DNA of 59,761 bases from an uncultured Blautia sp. (GCF_937880195.1 NZ_CALFLA010000046.1:1-59761), one strand, 5' to 3'. Shown: positions 15,939 to 25,208, counted from the stretch's first letter. Notes: generated by a model not told the origin, from the letters alone. A program made the numbers and translations.

Positions 15939-18458
15939 TTATTCTCCAGTTTCGGGCATCTTTTTCACATCCAGCTTCTGTCGGGAAATCTCCTCTTTAA
16001 GAGCCTCTGCCTGCCGTTCCTTCGGCAAGAGGTCAAATTCCTTTTTCAGCTCTCGTTTTCGAATTTTCGTAGCCTTCGTTTCCTGGAAGTTCGTATTAAA
16101 AAGCTCGTAGATCTTGCTTCCTTTTGGTATCTGATTAGCCCGGGGAATATACGTATTATCACCAAAACGCAGGATTCCGCAGCCCTGCTCTGCTCCACGG
16201 AGATATTCCAGCGTTTCATCATTCAACCCCAAAACACTTCCCAAAATATTAATTTCATTTTCTCCCATGTTTAACAAAGAGAGATACTGGGAATTTCCCA
16301 ACATTTTCTGTACCTCTGCCGTTTCTAAGAGGTCAACAATGTTCTGGGTAATGCCTGTGATCACACCGCCGTATTTTCTTGCTTCCTTCCACAATTTTTG
16401 CAGAAATTTTAAACTATACCCTTGTGCCAGATTATGGAACTCATCAATATAAAGCCGTGTAGTGATTCCCCTTTTATAATTTCTGGCAATCCTGGCTCGG
16501 ATGCTCTCCAAAATAACAAGCTGACCCACACTGGAAAGATCTCCGCCTAGATTCTGTATTCCATACACAATAAAATGTCTGCTGGTATCTACATTTGTTT
16601 GCTTTGCGAAGTAATTTAAAGAGCCCTCAACGAACAATTCAAACGCAAGCTTCAGATCCTTTGCCTCTATTTCTGGCTGTTCCTTTAAAATCCGGTAGAA
16701 ATCCTCCATGGTAGGAGACTGTTTTTTTCTGTTTTCAAAATAGTCTTTATATACCAGTTGGACACAGCGGCCAACAATGGATTTTTGTCCCATGGTAATT
16801 TCATGCTTAAGAATTTGTTCCGATATGCCTAACATTAATTCCGTTTTATCTCCAACAAATGCTTCCTCCGAGTGAAAGTTTTCCAACGTTTCTGCATCCA
16901 GGGGATTGATGCTGTTCGCTGAGGATGCAGAAACATCAATAAATGTCCCTTTCAGTGCGTCGGCAATCGAAACATATTCATTCTGGGGATCAATTACAAT
17001 CAAATCTTCCATATCCCCTCTTCGTAGCCGTATTTGTATCATTTCACTTTTTACATCATAGCCTTTTCCACCTCCGGTCTGTCCTAATACAAACCCATGT
17101 GGGTTCATTAATTTCAGACGGTCGCCCATAATAATATTTTTTGACACCTGGTTAATCCCTAGATAGATTCCTCCGGGATGATACAATTCTTGCACATTGA
17201 AAGGGGTAAATGCACATAACGGCTGGGTAAAAACCGGGCGCATAGTATCACAGAACCTGCATCCGATCGGAAGTGCCGTATCCAGTGCCTCCTTTTGTCG
17301 AAACCATGCTGGTTCCAGCCCCACACTGTAATTTGCTGCCGTAGTCGTCAAGGACAGAACATTCGCCTCCAACTCTTCCATAGAATCTGCGGAAACCACT
17401 ACATATCCGCCGAGGTAAAACAATCTTTCATCATTATCATTCATCAGATCCAGGTAACTTTCGATTTCCTCTTTCTCTTTCCGTTTTTCATAGCTAATGT
17501 CTGAGGAATAAGCACGAGCCCGGTTACGCTGTTCCTGCTGTTTCTCTATGGAACGTTCTGTGGACATATAAAGATCAAACAACCGCTTGGTCGCCACTTC
17601 CTGAGGGATAGGAGCTATATCCAGAGTGATAACTGTATGGTATGAAACCGATGTAAGCATTTTTATAAACTCATCATTCACACTGTTTGGAAATTTTCGT
17701 ATAAACAACACACGTATAAAGCGGCCGTCCATCTCCATCGTTTTTCCATCAAATCGACCTGCAGCGTCCGCGTGTTCCCGGATAAAGGTATTGCAGATTG
17801 CATTTCTCCAATCTCTTCTTGTCTTTACTGCCTCATGGAAATCAAAATCAAATTCTTCCTCCTTTCCCAACCGATAAAAGCAATGGAGATACCGAAGACG
17901 TTCTGTAGCATTTAAAGGTGTGAGGCGGCTTCCCATACGGTTAAAATTTGCCTTTAGATTTGCTTCGATCGTTCGGAAGAAATCCCGGGCATAATCAATA
18001 TTCTGGCGTTCACAGGTAATTACAAAAATTTTCACCTGGTCAATACCATTCCGGCCTTCCCGTATCTTATTCTCAATGTTGGCATTAATGTCGTCTGCAA
18101 GTTCTTCAAAGTTAGGGTCAGCCGTATGAACATATACATTTTTTACCATTTCCTCCATATCACGGTTGTTGTTCATAATACAGAGTTTAAATGATACATT
18201 CATGGAATTTAAAAATTGACAATAAAGCTTTAAAAACTCTTCCTGCTCTTCTTCATTTTTTAATGAATAATTAGCATCATCAAAACGATAGGCTTTATCA
18301 AAACGTTTATCTTCCCCTTCCTTTTTCTTTTCCAGCAGAAAGATCCCATCCTCAGCAATTTTATAAATTGGAATGGCCTGTTGGACAGTCTTAGGGGTTT
18401 CATAAATAGGAACGCTTAACGCCTTACAGGCTTGCATGGCTGATTTTGCATAACTCAA
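15939..18458 (-). CDS. VirB4-like conjugation ATPase
   Basis: 839 residues, TTG start in a TTGA overlap with PrgI. The N-terminal half (about 1-400) is the VirB4 membrane-associated domain. The C-terminal half is the RecA-like ATPase, with a Walker A VLGQTGGGKGYDVKSEM near residue 460 and a Walker B RLYIDEFHNLA near 665. The Walker A has Gly where Ser or Thr normally follows the Lys, and the codon is clearly GGC. A further ATPase motif TGITQNI is intact. VirB4 proteins power assembly and substrate transfer in type IV secretion. This belongs to the CD1110-type group of ICE ATPases. Confidence 0.92.
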   Translation of the reverse strand: MSYAKSAMQACKALSVPIYETPKTVQQAIPIYKIAEDGIFLLEKKKEGEDKRFDKAYRFDDANYSLKNEEEQEEFLKLYCQFLNSMNVSFKLCIMNNNRDMEEMVKNVYVHTADPNFEELADDINANIENKIREGRNGIDQVKIFVITCERQNIDYARDFFRTIEANLKANFNRMGSRLTPLNATERLRYLHCFYRLGKEEEFDFDFHEAVKTRRDWRNAICNTFIREHADAAGRFDGKTMEMDGRFIRVLFIRKFPNSVNDEFIKMLTSVSYHTVITLDIAPIPQEVATKRLFDLYMSTERSIEKQQEQRNRARAYSSDISYEKRKEKEEIESYLDLMNDNDERLFYLGGYVVVSADSMEELEANVLSLTTTAANYSVGLEPAWFRQKEALDTALPIGCRFCDTMRPVFTQPLCAFTPFNVQELYHPGGIYLGINQVSKNIIMGDRLKLMNPHGFVLGQTGGGKGYDVKSEMIQIRLRRGDMEDLIVIDPQNEYVSIADALKGTFIDVSASSANSINPLDAETLENFHSEEAFVGDKTELMLGISEQILKHEITMGQKSIVGRCVQLVYKDYFENRKKQSPTMEDFYRILKEQPEIEAKDLKLAFELFVEGSLNYFAKQTNVDTSRHFIVYGIQNLGGDLSSVGQLVILESIRARIARNYKRGITTRLYIDEFHNLAQGYSLKFLQKLWKEARKYGGVITGITQNIVDLLETAEVQKMLGNSQYLSLLNMGENEINILGSVLGLNDETLEYLRGAEQGCGILRFGDNTYIPRANQIPKGSKIYELFNTNFQETKATKIRKRELKKEFDLLPKERQAEALKEEISRQKLDVKKMPETGE

Positions 18459-18874
18459 AGATATCCACCCCCTTCCATTCCCTCTTCCTTTTCATCAAAA
18501 TATACCTTTCTGCCCTTTTCGACATTTTTTCTTTTCTTTTGAAGATCTGTTTTTTCTGTCTTATCCACCTGTATCAGATATTCAGAATCGTAAACCAACA
18601 AAGAATTATCAATTACCTTCCGTCGGACTGCGAGAAATTTTAACATAGGCATATCATAAACCGGAATAAAACCTACTACTGCAGGCGGAGCGGCAAAGAC
18701 CATGGCTACATATACAGACAATAGCTGCGGCACATGAAAAATGTACTGGGCGGCCAGAAATGCACCGCCTCCCATCAAAATGACCAGCACTGCAAAACCT
18801 ACCTGTTTTGCATCCATACCTTTATAAAAATCGTCTTTGTATTCATCCATATTTTTATTCATTGGTATGTTCAC
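18455..18874 (-). CDS. PrgI family (VirB3-like) protein
   Basis: 139 residues with two adjacent membrane helices in the first 80 residues (about 28-50 and 52-75) and a charged C-terminal tail, the PrgI/VirB3 layout. The frame stays open far upstream, but the real start is taken as GTG at 18874, because GGAGG stands eight bases before it and the upstream extension runs inside the VirB6 gene in another frame. Its stop overlaps the VirB4 start. PrgI proteins partner VirB4 in the inner membrane. Confidence 0.84.
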   Translation of the reverse strand: MNIPMNKNMDEYKDDFYKGMDAKQVGFAVLVILMGGGAFLAAQYIFHVPQLLSVYVAMVFAAPPAVVGFIPVYDMPMLKFLAVRRKVIDNSLLVYDSEYLIQVDKTEKTDLQKKRKNVEKGRKVYFDEKEEGMEGGGYL

Positions 18875-18891
18875 TTTTTTAACCTCCATTC

Positions 18892-19767
18892 TTATAATCC
18901 CAACGTCCGGCGCAGGATTCCCTCTGCTCCTTTCACACAGCTTACGGCTGTAACCATAGGAAGGAATACGTTGACCAGCTTGATCAGTACAGCTCCAAAT
19001 CCCTTTGATGATTCCGGGAGAAACTGAGCTCGTCCCGCAAAAAAGGAAAAGGCTAGCATCAGAGCCATTGCAATGACCACCACCTCCAGGCAGTACGCCA
19101 GAAAGGTTTTCAACCATGCTGCAGCACTCTGGGAAAGCTCTCGGCCTCCGGCAAAACTGGCAATCGCAGGCGGGCCAAAAGGAATACACATAAAAATCTT
19201 AAAAAAACGGCTCAATACACTCAGGATAATGGAAACGCCACAGACGATAATAATTGCACATCCAAGCAGCCCTGCGATCATGCAAAGAATCCCAATCTTC
19301 ATAAGTTCCCCGCTTTCCAGCCCCTCTGTAAGAGAGTCAAAAATACCATCTGCGCTGTAACTGTCCGTAATAATCATCCCAACCTGCCCTGCCATAACAG
19401 CAGATACCCTCATACATCCCATAATAAAAGTCATACCATTTGTCAGGGCCGCGGCAGTAATCGAAAGCCGGATGAAAAAACGGAATAATGCGTCTGTAGT
19501 AAAGTTTCTCTTGATATCAATGGATTCGTTTAGCCATCCCACAACAAAATAAAAAACCATCAGGGAGGCTCCGACACCCAGAAACATATTATAAATGCCT
19601 GAAATGTTGCTCCAAATAGCAGACATCGACGTGGGATCCTGTGTCGTATACTGCAGTACAACACGGGAACATTGTTTCCAGACACTTAAACCTGCATCCA
19701 AAGCAGTTTCCCCGACATTTACTAATGTTTCTCCTATTTTTGTCATGGCATCATCAATAAATCCCAC
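18892..19767 (-). CDS. VirB6/TrbL-like membrane protein (CD1107 type)
   Basis: About 291 residues with five or six hydrophobic segments and a conserved FGPPAIASFAGG loop, as in the CD1107-type VirB6-like proteins. It probably forms part of the inner-membrane channel. An upstream GTG (19776) is also in frame, but GGGAGG lies directly on it. The GTG at 19767 has a proper eight-base spacing, the same arrangement as at PrgI. It follows Maff2 and precedes PrgI, the usual order in these elements. Confidence 0.84.
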   Translation of the reverse strand: MGFIDDAMTKIGETLVNVGETALDAGLSVWKQCSRVVLQYTTQDPTSMSAIWSNISGIYNMFLGVGASLMVFYFVVGWLNESIDIKRNFTTDALFRFFIRLSITAAALTNGMTFIMGCMRVSAVMAGQVGMIITDSYSADGIFDSLTEGLESGELMKIGILCMIAGLLGCAIIIVCGVSIILSVLSRFFKIFMCIPFGPPAIASFAGGRELSQSAAAWLKTFLAYCLEVVVIAMALMLAFSFFAGRAQFLPESSKGFGAVLIKLVNVFLPMVTAVSCVKGAEGILRRTLGL

Positions 19768-19805
19768 TTTTTTCACCTCCCTGTCCTTTTTACCATTTTC
19801 ATTTT

Positions 19806-20129
19806 TTAACCCCGGATAAGGGAAATTACTGCGCTGGCTGAAATCATGATCAGACCGGATACAATGCCACGGATGGCCTGAGTCTGCGTTCCAGAATCGT
19901 GACTTCTGTAAGCAGACGCAAAATCCCAGATTCCCTGTGCTAACACAACTGTCCCCACTGCCGCTATAATTGTTGTTACCAGGGAAGTCAGATTATTTAC
20001 ACCAGATACAACAGAATCAGCCGCACTAACCTGTTTTACTGGAAACAAACATCCCGTTACAGTTCCAGCCACAACAGAGCATATCTCTTTCATTTTTTTC
20101 ATGACTTTCAATTTCTTTGTATTTTTCAC
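19806..20129 (-). CDS. Maff2 family protein (VirB2-like pilin candidate)
   Basis: 107 residues. A signal-peptide-like start ends at about QVSAADS and is followed by two hydrophobic helices (about 45-65 and 88-105) separated by AYRSHDSGTQTQA. This is the Maff2 pattern in Firmicutes conjugation operons, often considered the TrbC/VirB2-like subunit. The start is GTG with GAGGAG nine bases upstream. A 7-4-7 hairpin (20171-20188) lies just before it. Confidence 0.83.
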   Translation of the reverse strand: MKNTKKLKVMKKMKEICSVVAGTVTGCLFPVKQVSAADSVVSGVNNLTSLVTTIIAAVGTVVLAQGIWDFASAYRSHDSGTQTQAIRGIVSGLIMISASAVISLIRG

Positions 20130-20170
20130 GTTTATCTACTCCTCTACTTCATTTCCGGGCACATAAAAAA

Positions 20171-20188
20171 CGTGCCATTTCTGACACG
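20171..20188 (-). promoter_or_regulatory. 7-4-7 hairpin before Maff2 start
   Basis: The plus strand reads CGTGCCATTTCTGACACG. The minus-strand RNA would form a seven-pair stem with one G-U pair and a GAAA loop, 42 bases before the Maff2 start and 28 bases after the adhesin stop. It belongs to the three-member hairpin set. Confidence 0.55.
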
Positions 20189-20215
20189 TCCTATGAAAGC
20201 CCGGTAATTTTCTTA

Positions 20216-23200
20216 TTATCTGTTTTTCTTATTAGAATGTTTGTTTTTTCGTATAGCATATTTATCAAAACAAATTGCTGCCAAAATTACCGACGCAGAG
20301 AGAAGCGCAAGCAATATATACTTTCCGATTGGAGTTTCGTCTCCTGTCTTAACAGGAGATGCTGTGGTGGATTTACTATGACCGGATGCCGCAGGCTGGC
20401 CGGATGACATAGACTGGGCAGTTCCTCCACCGGAAGATATGGTTGTTGTATTCTTCTTTCCTGTCAGGTTTGTTTTTCCATCCGTAGGTTTATCAAACAT
20501 AACCACCTTCTGTATTTCTGCAGTATCTGCTACTTCAAATTTCATGCTTTCTGCCACATCGTAACCCTTTGGTGCAGAAATTTCGGTCAAAACGTATTTT
20601 CCAACAGGAAGGTTCAACCTGTGAGGTTCTTTTGTTGAAGTCCATTCTTCTACCATTTCCCCATCCAGTGTTTCTATCTTCAGATGCGCCCCCTTTAATT
20701 CCTCCTTGTTTGTAAGATCCTGTTTTGAAATTTCAACCTGTATAGGCGAGTCCTTCATGACAACCTTTTGAATGGTATTTTCAGATGTCACCTCAAAACG
20801 GAGGCTATCCGCTGTGGCATATTTATCTGGTGCATGAGTCTCTGTCAGAGTATAGACGCCTGCAGCTAAATTCAGCTTATGGGGTTCATCAGTCGAAGTC
20901 CAGTGTTCAATTTCTTTTCCATCGGAATCCATAATGGACAGCTCAGCGCCCGCCAGTTCCTTCCCATCCGTAGTATCTACCTTAGAAACCTCAATAGAAA
21001 TCAGATCATCATACATGACCACATGCTCCACCTGCAGACTATCTGATAATGTAAATTCAATATCCTCCGCTAGGGAGTATCGTTCCGGTGCGCTCTCCTC
21101 ATGAAGAACATAATCTCCTGCCGGGAGTCCCTTAATCACATGGGGATTTTCTTTGGATACCCATTTTTCTACCTCTTTTCCAGTGCTATCATAAACAACC
21201 AGGGTAGCTCCCGGAAGCTCCTTCTTCTGGCTGATATCTTTCTTGGAAATCTCAAGGATATTTGGCTGATTTGTCAGTTTCATCTCATAAACCGACTGCC
21301 CACTGATCATGCCATATTCGTCCACATGAAATTCGTATACTGTAGAATCAAGGTTATAGCCCGGAATCGTTGCTTTTTCCTGGATATAATAGGTTGTATC
21401 ATGAAACAGATCTGTCATATAGATTTTACCATTCTGATCTGTTACATAGTTCCCGCCTTCTTTATCCTTATCTGAGCTGATATGGAAAGTAATACCCTCC
21501 AATATCTTATCCTGTGTGGAATCTGTCTTAATAAGTCCAAAAGCAGTCTTTTCGTTTGTAACTTTTACTTCCGCTGTAACAGCTTCTGCCGTCTGGTCCG
21601 GCGTAAGTGTAACAGGATATTCCTGCTTGTTTTTACTGTAATGCTCCGCACTGGCCGTATTTGTAATCACATAACTTCCTGTATACAGCTCTTTACTAAT
21701 GGCTGTGCTGTCTTCCCCTGTGGTCAGATAATCAACAACCGTTCCTGATATAAGAGGCACTATTTCTCCTCTGGCATTCCTTCCTGTACGTACTTCCCCA
21801 CTTCCATCCAGAATATCCTCCAGGACTTTCACTTCATACTGGAAGCCTGTTCCAATCACGTCTCCGGTTCCTGTATCTGTCTGGATCACCTTGAGCTTGC
21901 CCGTTTGAGGAGTATCATGACATTCAAGAACCACGGGATCATCATAGCTTTGAGCTGATGTAATCTTAAACTCAATAGGCTCTGCTTTCACATATCCCTC
22001 TGGAGCTTCTATCTCAACAAGAGTATAGGTTCCTGCTTCCAACTGCTGTGGTAAATAAATCACCCCATTTTTATCCGTAGAAAAAACATCTGTGATTTCA
22101 CCAAAATTATTTGGATCCTGCATGGAAACTGCTTTCCCTTCTTTGTTAAGGATCTGGAATTTGGCCGGAGACTGTTTTACCATGTTGCCAGTTACCGAAT
22201 CCTTCTTGAGGATTTTAAGATATGCTGCAATCTGTTTATTATAGCAGACATATTTGATATCTTTTTCCTCCCCGTCAATCATAAGTTCTGCAGGATCTAT
22301 GCCTTCATATCCTTCCGGGGGATTTAATTCTGTAAGTATCCATTTGCCATAGGCAAGCCCGTCAGTCTCTCCATGTTCTCCCGTTGCTGTACTTGCCCAT
22401 CCATATCTGTCTGTTGTAACATCCACATATGATCCGTCTACATAGGTGAATCGGAATTGGATTCCTGCCAGCAGCCCGTCCTTGTAAATCTGCTGGAGCT
22501 CCGATTCTGTCATATTTTTATCCAGGTATTTCATAATGGAAACATTGGCTCGCTTTACCTGTACTTCTGGAATTACCGTTACCCCAGACGAAGAATCTAT
22601 GTTTGCTGTATAAACAGTATCGTCCGTCTCATAGCCGATAGGCGCCTTGCTTGCTTTCACATAATATATTCCAGATGGCAGCATCTCTGAAAGTGCTTCA
22701 CCATTATCCTCAGTAGTCAGTGTAGCCGCAAGTTTTGTCATATCCTTGTCCGAAAAAATCTGGTACTCAGCATCTTTAAAACTGCAGGCACTGGAAAAGG
22801 GTACATTCTTTCCCGTATCTTTATCCTTCATGGAAATTTTAATCTGTCCCTGTATCATCCATTCTACTTTTAAACTGGCAAGATTATCCGGGACAGTTCC
22901 TTCATCAAACATAACCGCCATATCCTGGGATGCTCCGCCGTTACTGATCTTATAAGCAGCCAATTTTTTTGTGACTACATCCCCTCTCATGCCTTTTGTC
23001 GTATAATCTTTCTTATCATAATTTAGTGGGGCTGTAAAATAAAATCTTGTTCCGGCTGGAATCGTGACTGCTGTATCTCCAGTTCCCTGAATAACGCGCT
23101 GTTGGTTATTCAATTCATGATATGTAATATTTACCGGAGGATAAATAGTAACGGTATTCATTGGGGCACACTCCAGATAAACGGTAGGAGAGGTCTGTAC

Positions 23201-24532
23201 AGAACCGCTTATGGATGCTTTTAAGGTTTTTCCTGTCTGAATAAAGTTAATACTTTCTCCGTCACTGTCATTTAAAAGGAAATCTACGGAAGGATCCGGG
23301 ATGTTGTCCTGGCTCCCTGAAAAACTGATAAATTCCTTTGCAAGTTCAATAGCCATACTGTTTAATCCGGCAAAAGCACATTCCTCAGATTTTGTGTACA
23401 GGTAAGCTGCCGCAGCATGGGTAATCACATACTGCTGATCTTCCGTCATATTCCTAAATTCATCCCAACCTGCACCACCTTGGCCTGCAGTTCCTCCGTA
23501 GCCATAGTAAAGCGCTTTGGCAACATCATCAGAAACGTTCAGCTCCGTTGCTGTATACTCCCCTGTCTCCGGCATAGGTTTGTCTGGCTCAATACAAAAC
23601 GCCTCAAAGCGATGGCTTCCTTCAAAAGCCCAGGATACCCGAAAATGATGTGTCCTGCCGCCGGAACCATTTCCATATCCAATTTGATCATAATTGATTT
23701 CCCCAATATCATACAGCCATACCGTTTCTTTTCTGACTGGCTGAGATATCGTTCCGTCATCAGATACGAATGTCAGCGTAATCTCATAGACACCTGTTTT
23801 ATCTGATTTTTCTATAGTAATCTCATCCAAGCTGTCCTGATCCGTCAGATTGTTTTGTTCACGTACAAACTGTTCTGCAATTTCTTCCATCTGCTCCATA
23901 TCCTCCGGCATCAGCGTAGGAACGGGCGGTGTTGTTTCCGTTTCCTCTTTTTCTGGAATTTCTGTAGGCATTGGGGTCACTGGGACAGTCGGCTCCAACT
24001 CTTCCATAGAATCTGCAGTTACTGTAATCTGTATCTCCGTATCGGCCTTTGGCATAATAAAACTCAATGTTCCATTTTCATATGTATGTTCTACTGCGTC
24101 AGGAGCATCTATAGTCCCTGTAAATGCGTTTACTTCCAATAGGCTCTGTACATCCACCGGAATAATTTCCACGGCTACAGTTTCCTCTACAGCATAATCT
24201 AGGTATATATCCTTTGAGGCGTCAGTTGTTTTTTCTGTATTAAGTTTTGTTTCATCATATTTTAAGACGTACTCTTCAGATATGGGTATATGAACCGTAT
24301 AGGTGTCCGGTATATCTGGGTCCTGTACTATTTCTCCCGGTTCCCCGTTCACCTCTCCTTCCGCTATCTTGCTGTCAGTTTCTGCAAAGGCGGCTGATTC
24401 AGTTCCAGAATTTTCCGCATGTGCTGTTGTTTCTTCCAATCCATCTGCTCCCTGCACCACTATGCAACTTCCAGACAGCAGCATACATAAGGCAAGTGTA
24501 ATAGATGTCACCTTTTTTAACGCCTGTTTCAT
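20216..24532 (-). CDS. large SpaA/CnaB-type cell-surface adhesin
   Basis: 1438 residues. A signal peptide (about 1-29) is followed by a beta-rich region (about 50-180), a Pro/Thr linker (VTPMPTEIPEK) and a thioester-like domain with FCIEPDKPM and ITHAAAAYLY (about 300-420). About eight CnaB/SpaA repeats follow. The last three are close copies of about 85 residues each with EISK or EVSK starts and AP-x-x-Y ends. The C-terminus has SPVKTGDETPIG, a membrane helix and a KNKHSNKKNR tail, a likely sortase-type anchor. In the thioester-like domain the usual TQ-x-A Gln is His (THAA). As first gene of the transfer operon it probably promotes mating contact. An AGGAGGAC site precedes the start. Confidence 0.9.
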   Translation of the reverse strand: MKQALKKVTSITLALCMLLSGSCIVVQGADGLEETTAHAENSGTESAAFAETDSKIAEGEVNGEPGEIVQDPDIPDTYTVHIPISEEYVLKYDETKLNTEKTTDASKDIYLDYAVEETVAVEIIPVDVQSLLEVNAFTGTIDAPDAVEHTYENGTLSFIMPKADTEIQITVTADSMEELEPTVPVTPMPTEIPEKEETETTPPVPTLMPEDMEQMEEIAEQFVREQNNLTDQDSLDEITIEKSDKTGVYEITLTFVSDDGTISQPVRKETVWLYDIGEINYDQIGYGNGSGGRTHHFRVSWAFEGSHRFEAFCIEPDKPMPETGEYTATELNVSDDVAKALYYGYGGTAGQGGAGWDEFRNMTEDQQYVITHAAAAYLYTKSEECAFAGLNSMAIELAKEFISFSGSQDNIPDPSVDFLLNDSDGESINFIQTGKTLKASISGSVQTSPTVYLECAPMNTVTIYPPVNITYHELNNQQRVIQGTGDTAVTIPAGTRFYFTAPLNYDKKDYTTKGMRGDVVTKKLAAYKISNGGASQDMAVMFDEGTVPDNLASLKVEWMIQGQIKISMKDKDTGKNVPFSSACSFKDAEYQIFSDKDMTKLAATLTTEDNGEALSEMLPSGIYYVKASKAPIGYETDDTVYTANIDSSSGVTVIPEVQVKRANVSIMKYLDKNMTESELQQIYKDGLLAGIQFRFTYVDGSYVDVTTDRYGWASTATGEHGETDGLAYGKWILTELNPPEGYEGIDPAELMIDGEEKDIKYVCYNKQIAAYLKILKKDSVTGNMVKQSPAKFQILNKEGKAVSMQDPNNFGEITDVFSTDKNGVIYLPQQLEAGTYTLVEIEAPEGYVKAEPIEFKITSAQSYDDPVVLECHDTPQTGKLKVIQTDTGTGDVIGTGFQYEVKVLEDILDGSGEVRTGRNARGEIVPLISGTVVDYLTTGEDSTAISKELYTGSYVITNTASAEHYSKNKQEYPVTLTPDQTAEAVTAEVKVTNEKTAFGLIKTDSTQDKILEGITFHISSDKDKEGGNYVTDQNGKIYMTDLFHDTTYYIQEKATIPGYNLDSTVYEFHVDEYGMISGQSVYEMKLTNQPNILEISKKDISQKKELPGATLVVYDSTGKEVEKWVSKENPHVIKGLPAGDYVLHEESAPERYSLAEDIEFTLSDSLQVEHVVMYDDLISIEVSKVDTTDGKELAGAELSIMDSDGKEIEHWTSTDEPHKLNLAAGVYTLTETHAPDKYATADSLRFEVTSENTIQKVVMKDSPIQVEISKQDLTNKEELKGAHLKIETLDGEMVEEWTSTKEPHRLNLPVGKYVLTEISAPKGYDVAESMKFEVADTAEIQKVVMFDKPTDGKTNLTGKKNTTTISSGGGTAQSMSSGQPAASGHSKSTTASPVKTGDETPIGKYILLALLSASVILAAICFDKYAIRKNKHSNKKNR

Positions 24533-24556
24533 GTTGTCCTCCTTTTCATTTTACTG

Positions 24557-24574
24557 TGTGTCATTTCTGACACA
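24557..24574 (-). promoter_or_regulatory. 7-4-7 hairpin in adhesin leader
   Basis: TGTGTCATTTCTGACACA, a perfect seven-base palindrome with GAAA loop on the transcript, 25 bases before the adhesin start. It has the same form as 20171-20188 and 10726-10743. Relative to the other two, the outermost pair has changed from C-G to U-A on both sides. Confidence 0.58.
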
Positions 24575-24721
24575 GGTTTCTTTTACATTTTATTTGTCCA
24601 TAAGCCATACCTCCTTCTACCGCAAAATGGGTACAAAAAAAGCAGGGAATTATCTGGACAAATTTCTTATTCCAGATTTCCTCTGCTTTTCAGCACTCCT
24701 CTTTTCAATTTCTGCAAGTAT

Positions 24722-24750
24722 AATATATCACACCTTAAAATCGCTGTCTA
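24722..24750 (-). promoter_or_regulatory. promoter of the transfer operon
   Basis: On the minus strand: -35 TAGACA (24745-24750), a 17-base spacer ending TGA, and -10 TATATT (24722-24727), with an extended -10 TG. It is the only good promoter between the upstream terminator and the adhesin. Transcription would start about 180 bases before the adhesin, leaving a leader that includes the 24557 hairpin. Confidence 0.68.
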
Positions 24751-24760
24751 CTTTCATACA

Positions 24761-24800
24761 ACTACTCTCAACTACTCCCAACTACTCTCAACTACTCCAA
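24761..24800. repeat. four tandem 10-bp repeats upstream of the transfer promoter
   Basis: Four back-to-back units, ACTACTCTCA, ACTACTCCCA, ACTACTCTCA and ACTACTCCAA, end ten bases from the -35. The 10-bp period puts the same base pairs on one face of the helix. This is an activator or repressor array, not a CRISPR or satellite. Confidence 0.75.
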
Positions 24801-24851
24801 ATTGTATTTTTTTTAATACAATCCTTCAAAAGGCATCTTTAATAACAAAAC

Positions 24852-24880
24852 AGGCCCTGGACACTATCCATCCAGGGCTT
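24852..24880 (-). terminator. terminator of the replication/regulation block
   Basis: Stem GCCCTGG (24854-24860) and CCAGGGC (24872-24878) with an 11-nt loop, followed on the minus strand by TGTTTTGTT. It separates the upstream maintenance genes from the transfer promoter. The remainder of the 24,533-24,971 gap holds the adhesin leader and promoter described separately. Confidence 0.75.
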
Positions 24881-24971
24881 GTATAAAGAATATCACAATA
24901 TAATTTTATGACGTCTTTTTATCTTTGGACTTTTCTTTTTCTTCTTTCTAAGTATTTTCACATGATCAAAG

Positions 24972-25208
24972 TCAATTAACTTTTGCACTCTGCTTCTTCC
25001 ATCCTCCCAACACATAATAACTTCTCACCCAGGCATCATTTTTCTCGTTGACACTTCTTGCTGCCGCCTGGACTTCATCCAGATAGCAGTCCAGAAGATC
25101 CTTTTCATCCCGATCCCATGCAGCCAAAAGTTCATTAATTGCATATTCTAAATCTTGCGGTACATAAAAAGGCAGTTCTTCCGGTTTTAAAATCCCTGTT
25201 ATATCCAT
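24972..25208 (-). CDS. 78-residue acidic protein, unknown
   Basis: An acidic N-terminal two-thirds rich in Asp/Glu/Leu (LEYAINELLAAWDRDEKDLL) with a Tyr/Trp-containing end. GGAG stands eight bases before the ATG. It is the last gene before a strong terminator in the maintenance block. No family is recognised. Confidence 0.6.
   Translation of the reverse strand: MDITGILKPEELPFYVPQDLEYAINELLAAWDRDEKDLLDCYLDEVQAAARSVNEKNDAWVRSYYVLGGWKKQSAKVN

Noticed and set aside
18875..19189. Upstream extension of the PrgI frame
   Set aside because: It lies in a different frame of the VirB6 gene and does not look like PrgI; the GTG at 18874 has the ribosome site.
24761..24800. Possible CRISPR array
   Set aside because: The 10-bp units are contiguous with no spacers and no cas genes are present.
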